50,182 nucleotides of DNA from an uncultured Alphaproteobacteria bacterium. GTDB lineage: Bacteria > Pseudomonadota > Alphaproteobacteria > Rhodobacterales > Rhodobacteraceae. This document shows positions 47,061 through 50,182 of the stretch, piece by piece. The position numbers were made by a program, and so were the translations under genes. Numbering within the stretch: the first letter of the stretch is position 1; each line of letters opens with the position of its first letter. The stretch is taken from positions 1-50,182 of the forward strand of contig CAJXHI010000022.1 of the NCBI GenBank assembly GCA_913051655.1, written 5' to 3'. A model generated the notes under the pieces. That model searched no databases. It saw only the letters and a program-made list of their open reading frames with translations, and had not been told where the DNA came from.

Positions 47061-47519
47061 TTGCAGCTGCTAAAAATATTCGTAACATGCACTGCCCTGT
47101 CCCTTTTGGGAAACTTGGCGGCTTCTAATGATCTGACAATCACCGATGCTTATGCAATTTCAAGCGGTAAGATGGCAAAATCTGGCGCCGCTTTCCTGTT
47201 GATAGAAAATACTTCTAACACAGATGACAGGTTAATTGAAGTTACTTCGGAAGTGGCGAAAAAAGTTGAATTTCACACACATATTAAAGACGAAAAAGGT
47301 GTGATGAAAATGCGCCGTGTTGAGCAAGGGTTCATCATTCCAGCCCAAGGGCAACATGAATTGAAACGGGGTGGAGATCATATCATGTTTATGGGGCTGA
47401 CATCAGTTTGGTCAGATGGCGATATTTTGGAAGTTATATTGCGATTTGAAAAAGCGGGGGATTTGAAGCTATCAATCCCGGTGGACCAACGTAGAGAAGG
47501 CGTGAAGCACAAACATTGA
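47061..47519 (+). CDS. Periplasmic copper chaperone PCu(A)C
   Basis: A 152-aa exported protein of the PCu(A)C (DUF461) family that delivers Cu(I), usually to the CuA or CuB site of cytochrome oxidase. The signal peptide (LLKIFVTCTALSLLGNLAAS) is followed by the metal-binding set: His72/His74, Met82/Met84 and the HxM pair His107/Met109. It begins at a TTG (47061) with AAGGA 10 bases upstream. A Sco-type partner often occurs nearby in other genomes; none is here. Confidence 0.88.
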   Translation: MQLLKIFVTCTALSLLGNLAASNDLTITDAYAISSGKMAKSGAAFLLIENTSNTDDRLIEVTSEVAKKVEFHTHIKDEKGVMKMRRVEQGFIIPAQGQHELKRGGDHIMFMGLTSVWSDGDILEVILRFEKAGDLKLSIPVDQRREGVKHKH

Positions 47520-47643
47520 CTTTCGAAAAGACCATATTGTGTTTTCCGACAGCGGGCTCATACGGCCTGACTAAATTTATTTTTCAACAAATGATGATCC
47601 GATTGTTGTAGTACGCCGTACTCTCCTTGTTGGGAGTTGGAAA

Positions 47644-48045
47644 ATGTTTTACATTTCATTGTACTTGGTGACCGCTATCGTATTTGTGATGTTAGATGTC
47701 ATTATGTTAAAGAAAGTTCTCTACCCGCTGTTTTCATCTAACATTGGTGCAATCATGAACGAGGACCCCAAAATGGGTGCTGCTGCATTGTTTTGGTTGT
47801 TTTACGTGACCGGTATCATCTGGTTTGCGTCTATTCCGGCCGTGGCAGCTGGGCAACCAAGCCAAGCGTTTGTGACAGGATGCATTCTTGGTCTTTTGGC
47901 TTATGGTACATATGAGTTCACAAACTTCGCAACTCTTCGGGGGTGGTCTCTACAGATGGTTGCGATTGATGTTACTTGGGGTTCAATTTTGACAGGAATC
48001 TCCGCCTGGGCTGGTGTTTTGGCTGTGCGAACATTTTCTCAGTAG
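47644..48045 (+). CDS. DUF2177 membrane protein
   Basis: A 133-aa protein with four membrane segments (ISLYLVTAIVFVMLDVIM, ALFWLFYVTGIIWFASI, FVTGCILGLLAYGTY, GSILTGISAWAGVLAV). The pattern YEFTNFATLRGWSLQMVAID followed by DVTWG is characteristic of the family. Its function is unknown. The ATG has TTGGGAG upstream. It stands as a single gene between the copper chaperone and an inositol monophosphatase-family gene. Confidence 0.85.
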   Translation: MFYISLYLVTAIVFVMLDVIMLKKVLYPLFSSNIGAIMNEDPKMGAAALFWLFYVTGIIWFASIPAVAAGQPSQAFVTGCILGLLAYGTYEFTNFATLRGWSLQMVAIDVTWGSILTGISAWAGVLAVRTFSQ

Positions 48046-48122
48046 AAACGCAAACGAGCAGTGCTTGGCATTCTTCTTAAAGGTGCTTATATCGACGTCG
48101 TGCGATATATAGGAATATGCGA

Positions 48123-48911
48123 ATGCAAGGCAGCGCTAATCTCACCATCATGATAAAAGCCGCTAGAATGGCGGGGCGGTCATTGGCAAAAGATTTCCGA
48201 GAAGTTGAAAATCTTCAGGTTTCTTCAAAATCTGCAGGGGATTTTGTCTCTCGGGCGGATATTGCTGCCGAAAATATTATTTGCAAAGAGTTGACAGAGG
48301 CACGTCCCACCTATGGCTGGGTTGGTGAGGAAAGCGGTGAAACAAAAGGCGAAGATCCCACTCGCCGCTGGATTGTAGATCCGTTGGATGGCACGACAAA
48401 TTTTCTCCATGGTTTGCCCCATTGGGCGGTTTCGATTGCACTGGAGCACCGTGGGAAAATTGCGGCTGGCGTAGTGTTTGATGTTGCGAAAGATGAAATG
48501 TTTGTGGCTGAAAAGGGGTGCGGAGCGTGGATGAATGACGCTCGCATCCGTGTTTCTGACCGCCGTAATATGCGGGAAAGCATTTATGCGACTGGGCTGC
48601 CCTTTTCGGGCAAACCTGATTTACCTGCAACCTTGAGTGATCTTGCCACTTTGCTGCCTGTCTGCGCAGGCGTTCGCCGGTGGGGAACTGCCTCCCTCGA
48701 CCTCACTTATGTGGCTGCTGGTCGTTATGATGGCTTTTGGGAGCGTGATCTGAACATCTGGGATACGGCTGCAGGTATTGTGATCGCCCGTGAAGCTGGT
48801 GCAATCGTTCAGGGTATCGATCCAGAACATGCCGCAGAAGAAACGGGTGATGTGATCTGTGCGCCCGCAGTTCAGTTTGACGCATTTGCAAAGTTGATCC
48901 GTGCGTCGTAG
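48123..48911 (+). CDS. Inositol monophosphatase-family phosphatase (SuhB-like)
   Basis: Mg-dependent phosphatase of 262 aa. The metal-binding motifs are WVGEESGE (glutamate ligand), DPLDGTTNFLHG (aspartate ligands) and the C-terminal WDTAAGIVIAREAGA. Bacterial relatives (SuhB, inositol monophosphatase, CysQ) differ in substrate and some act in rRNA transcription, so the role is not fixed. The ATG at 48123 (MQGSANLTIM) fits the family and has AGGA about 9 bases upstream; an ATG at 48117 is two codons earlier. Confidence 0.9.
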   Translation: MQGSANLTIMIKAARMAGRSLAKDFREVENLQVSSKSAGDFVSRADIAAENIICKELTEARPTYGWVGEESGETKGEDPTRRWIVDPLDGTTNFLHGLPHWAVSIALEHRGKIAAGVVFDVAKDEMFVAEKGCGAWMNDARIRVSDRRNMRESIYATGLPFSGKPDLPATLSDLATLLPVCAGVRRWGTASLDLTYVAAGRYDGFWERDLNIWDTAAGIVIAREAGAIVQGIDPEHAAEETGDVICAPAVQFDAFAKLIRAS

Positions 48912-49256
48912 GATCGAAAACTACTTGGATCTTTTATGCTTTCAACTTATGGGCTATTTCCACAATCTTACAGGTGTAAACATTTGATATTGGCTACATT
49001 GCAGCCTATTTCACCGGAATCCAATCGTCTTTAGTGCTGTTTATGAATATCATATGTTTCGCGGTTTTACTTGCCCTTTGATAAACTGTAACGATATCCG
49101 CTAATCATACTATCTTTAGGTGTTTCATCAATGCCGCGCCCATTGCGGCTTCGCACCTGATGCAAAAACTGAAATTGCACCGACTAATGTCCGACAGGCC
49201 GTTGGTCAGTGTGATAACAAGCTCTAAGGCTCCGCAATGGCCGGTAGCTTTCAACT
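48905..49256 (-). pseudogene. Decayed GFA-family gene
   Basis: Minus-strand relic of a glutathione-dependent formaldehyde-activating (GFA) family protein, a small zinc-binding fold. Going 5' to 3': ATGHCGALELVITLTNGLSD, then ISRCNFSFCIRCEAAMGAAL, KHLKIV, a stop (49105-49107), DIVTVYQRASKTAKHMIF in the same frame, then a frame change to GEIGCNVANIKCLHL and a last block with VESIKDPSS. Stops interrupt the last part twice. The family zinc ligands CHCG and CDCSFC are partly lost (HCG, CNFSFC). An open frame at 49105-49383 fuses part of this with antisense rhomboid sequence and is not a gene. Confidence 0.8.
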
Positions 49257-50000
49257 GGGTCCGCGTTTGATTTTGGGAATGCGCGAGCTGGATAACCGAT
49301 ACTCTGCCTCTGGGTGCGGCGGATGGCCATCTGTATTGCACCAAAACTTGGTTCCCCCACGACGCTGAAAGAGGGGCCAACACAAGAGAAGCCCTGCAAC
49401 AAAGCCTCCGATATGTGCCCAGTAGGCCACACCTGCTGTATCAGAAGGAACCAAAACGCCATTAAACAATTGTAGTGAAAACCAAAATCCAAGTATAACC
49501 CAAGCCGGCAGAGAGAAAATTTTTAAGAAAATCACAAATATGAATAGAACATCAATTTTCGCTTTCGGATAAAGTAAAAGATATCCCCCCATGACACCTG
49601 CAACCGCGCCTGAGGCACCGACGACGGGAACAGATGAATTTGGATCAGAGACCATTTGTACAAGCCCTGCGGCCAAGGCACACAGAAGATAAAAGCCCAA
49701 AAATTTGCCATGGCCCATCTCATCTTCCAAATTGTCACCATATATATTTAGAAACAACATATTACCGGCAAGATGCCAAAACCCACCGTGCAAAAATGCG
49801 GACGTGATAAGAGTTTCAAACCCTTGACCCTGACCAAGTCGAGACGGAATCAGCGCCCATTGTCCATAAATATCCAACATCACCCGAACATTATTCAGGT
49901 CGCCCCGATACCAGAAAAATATAATGCAATTCATGGCAATCAGGGCATATGTGACATAGGGGGCCCTGCAGGAGGGGTTATGATCGCGGAATGGAAACAT
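49251..50000 (-). CDS. Rhomboid family intramembrane serine protease
   Basis: Polytopic protease of 249 aa that cleaves membrane-protein substrates within the bilayer. The full catalytic set is visible: HGGFWHLAGN (His76/Asn80 of the oxyanion site), GASGAVAG (Ser130) and AYWAHIGGF (His196). Six or more membrane segments are evident, with a short hydrophilic tail. This contrasts with the rhomboid-like protein at 1475-2158, which has lost these residues. The ATG at 50000 has no strong ribosome binding site. Its 3' end touches the GFA-family relic. Confidence 0.92.
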   Translation of the reverse strand: MFPFRDHNPSCRAPYVTYALIAMNCIIFFWYRGDLNNVRVMLDIYGQWALIPSRLGQGQGFETLITSAFLHGGFWHLAGNMLFLNIYGDNLEDEMGHGKFLGFYLLCALAAGLVQMVSDPNSSVPVVGASGAVAGVMGGYLLLYPKAKIDVLFIFVIFLKIFSLPAWVILGFWFSLQLFNGVLVPSDTAGVAYWAHIGGFVAGLLLCWPLFQRRGGTKFWCNTDGHPPHPEAEYRLSSSRIPKIKRGPS

Positions 50001-50122
50001 CGTCGAACAACGTCAATTTTTTTGTGAAAAGGGTCAAGAGTGCAAAGATCGCACAGCGACAAAAATATTTATTCGATGGGATGTTTACACTGTGCATATT
50101 CTGACTATGGTCTGTTCATCTG

Positions 50123-50182
50123 GCCTGCGTGGTGGAATGGTAGACACAAGAGACTTAAAATCTCTGGGCTTAATAGGCCGTG
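50123..50182 (+). tRNA. tRNA-Leu (UAA), truncated by window end
   Basis: The first 60 bases of a leucine tRNA. GCCTGCG starts the acceptor stem, GGTGGAATGGTAGACAC is the D-arm region of class II tRNA-Leu, and the anticodon arm AGAGA-CTTAAAA-TCTCT gives anticodon UAA. The long variable arm begins at GGGCTTAATAGGCC. The T arm and 3' end lie beyond the window. Confidence 0.93.

Noticed and set aside
49105-49383. A 92-codon minus-strand open frame overlapping the rhomboid gene end
   Set aside because: Joins an out-of-frame rhomboid segment to the GFA relic; not one protein.

Overview
The window looks like ordinary chromosomal DNA of an alphaproteobacterium, most likely Rhodobacteraceae (Roseobacter group). 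The evidence is gene content: an RpoH-II type sigma factor (residues 124-133 carry the RpoH box), a fused ATP sulfurylase/APS kinase, a membrane-anchored ThiF/MoeB protein, DUF1150 behind hsp20, YdcH behind purE, an argD-argF pair, and a CIRCE-controlled groESL operon. No insertion sequence, prophage, CRISPR array, plasmid function or complete novel multi-gene system is visible. Taxonomy is inferred from family resemblance, not from a search.

Layout. 1-7.6 kb: unassigned stretch, trpS (-), a rhomboid-fold protein lacking its catalytic residues (+), then murJ, glnD and an LppC-type lipoprotein (all -). 7.7-10.7 kb: rsmI and gshB (+), each followed by a decayed gene: yraN after rsmI, and the C-terminal third of comM (antisense) after gshB. 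10.7-21.1 kb: a cobalamin-type phosphatase and cobU (-), rpoH2, coaBC, dut, thiF/moeB-like, an M3 peptidase and groES-groEL (+), then a PhnM-like amidohydrolase pseudogene. 21.1-30.1 kb: purE-purK, ydcH, hsp20-DUF1150, sat/cysC, trxB, an Lrp regulator, pgeF, a MidA-type methyltransferase and lgt. 30.2-41.6 kb: ubiK, ybjN, proC, csaA, a 2-hydroxyacid dehydrogenase, tdk, nagK-nagA, apt, argD-argF, a flavin reductase, a GNAT enzyme, a GNAT pseudogene and truA. 41.6-50.2 kb: a Nudix protein, DUF3108-hrpB, meaB, rpmB, a PCu(A)C copper chaperone, DUF2177, an inositol monophosphatase-family protein, a GFA-family pseudogene, an intact rhomboid protease and the first 60 bases of tRNA-Leu(UAA).

How the genes work together. 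Proteostasis is prominent: rpoH2 lies downstream of a sigma-E-like promoter (TGATCC-N18-TATTGC), groESL has a promoter plus CIRCE, and hsp20 has a near-ideal heat-shock promoter. Compact operons with 1-11 bp overlaps (glnD-murJ, cobU-phosphatase, dut-thiF, purE-purK, lgt-midA, proC-csaA-dehydrogenase, nagK-nagA, argD-argF) show a streamlined arrangement.

The most notable signal is five separate gene relics (yraN, comM, PhnM-like, GNAT, GFA), recognised by reading through stops and frameshifts. They fill nearly all the apparently empty stretches over 300 bp. Together they indicate ongoing gene erosion without visible mobile elements. Two of them, comM and yraN, are DNA-processing genes on either side of gshB.
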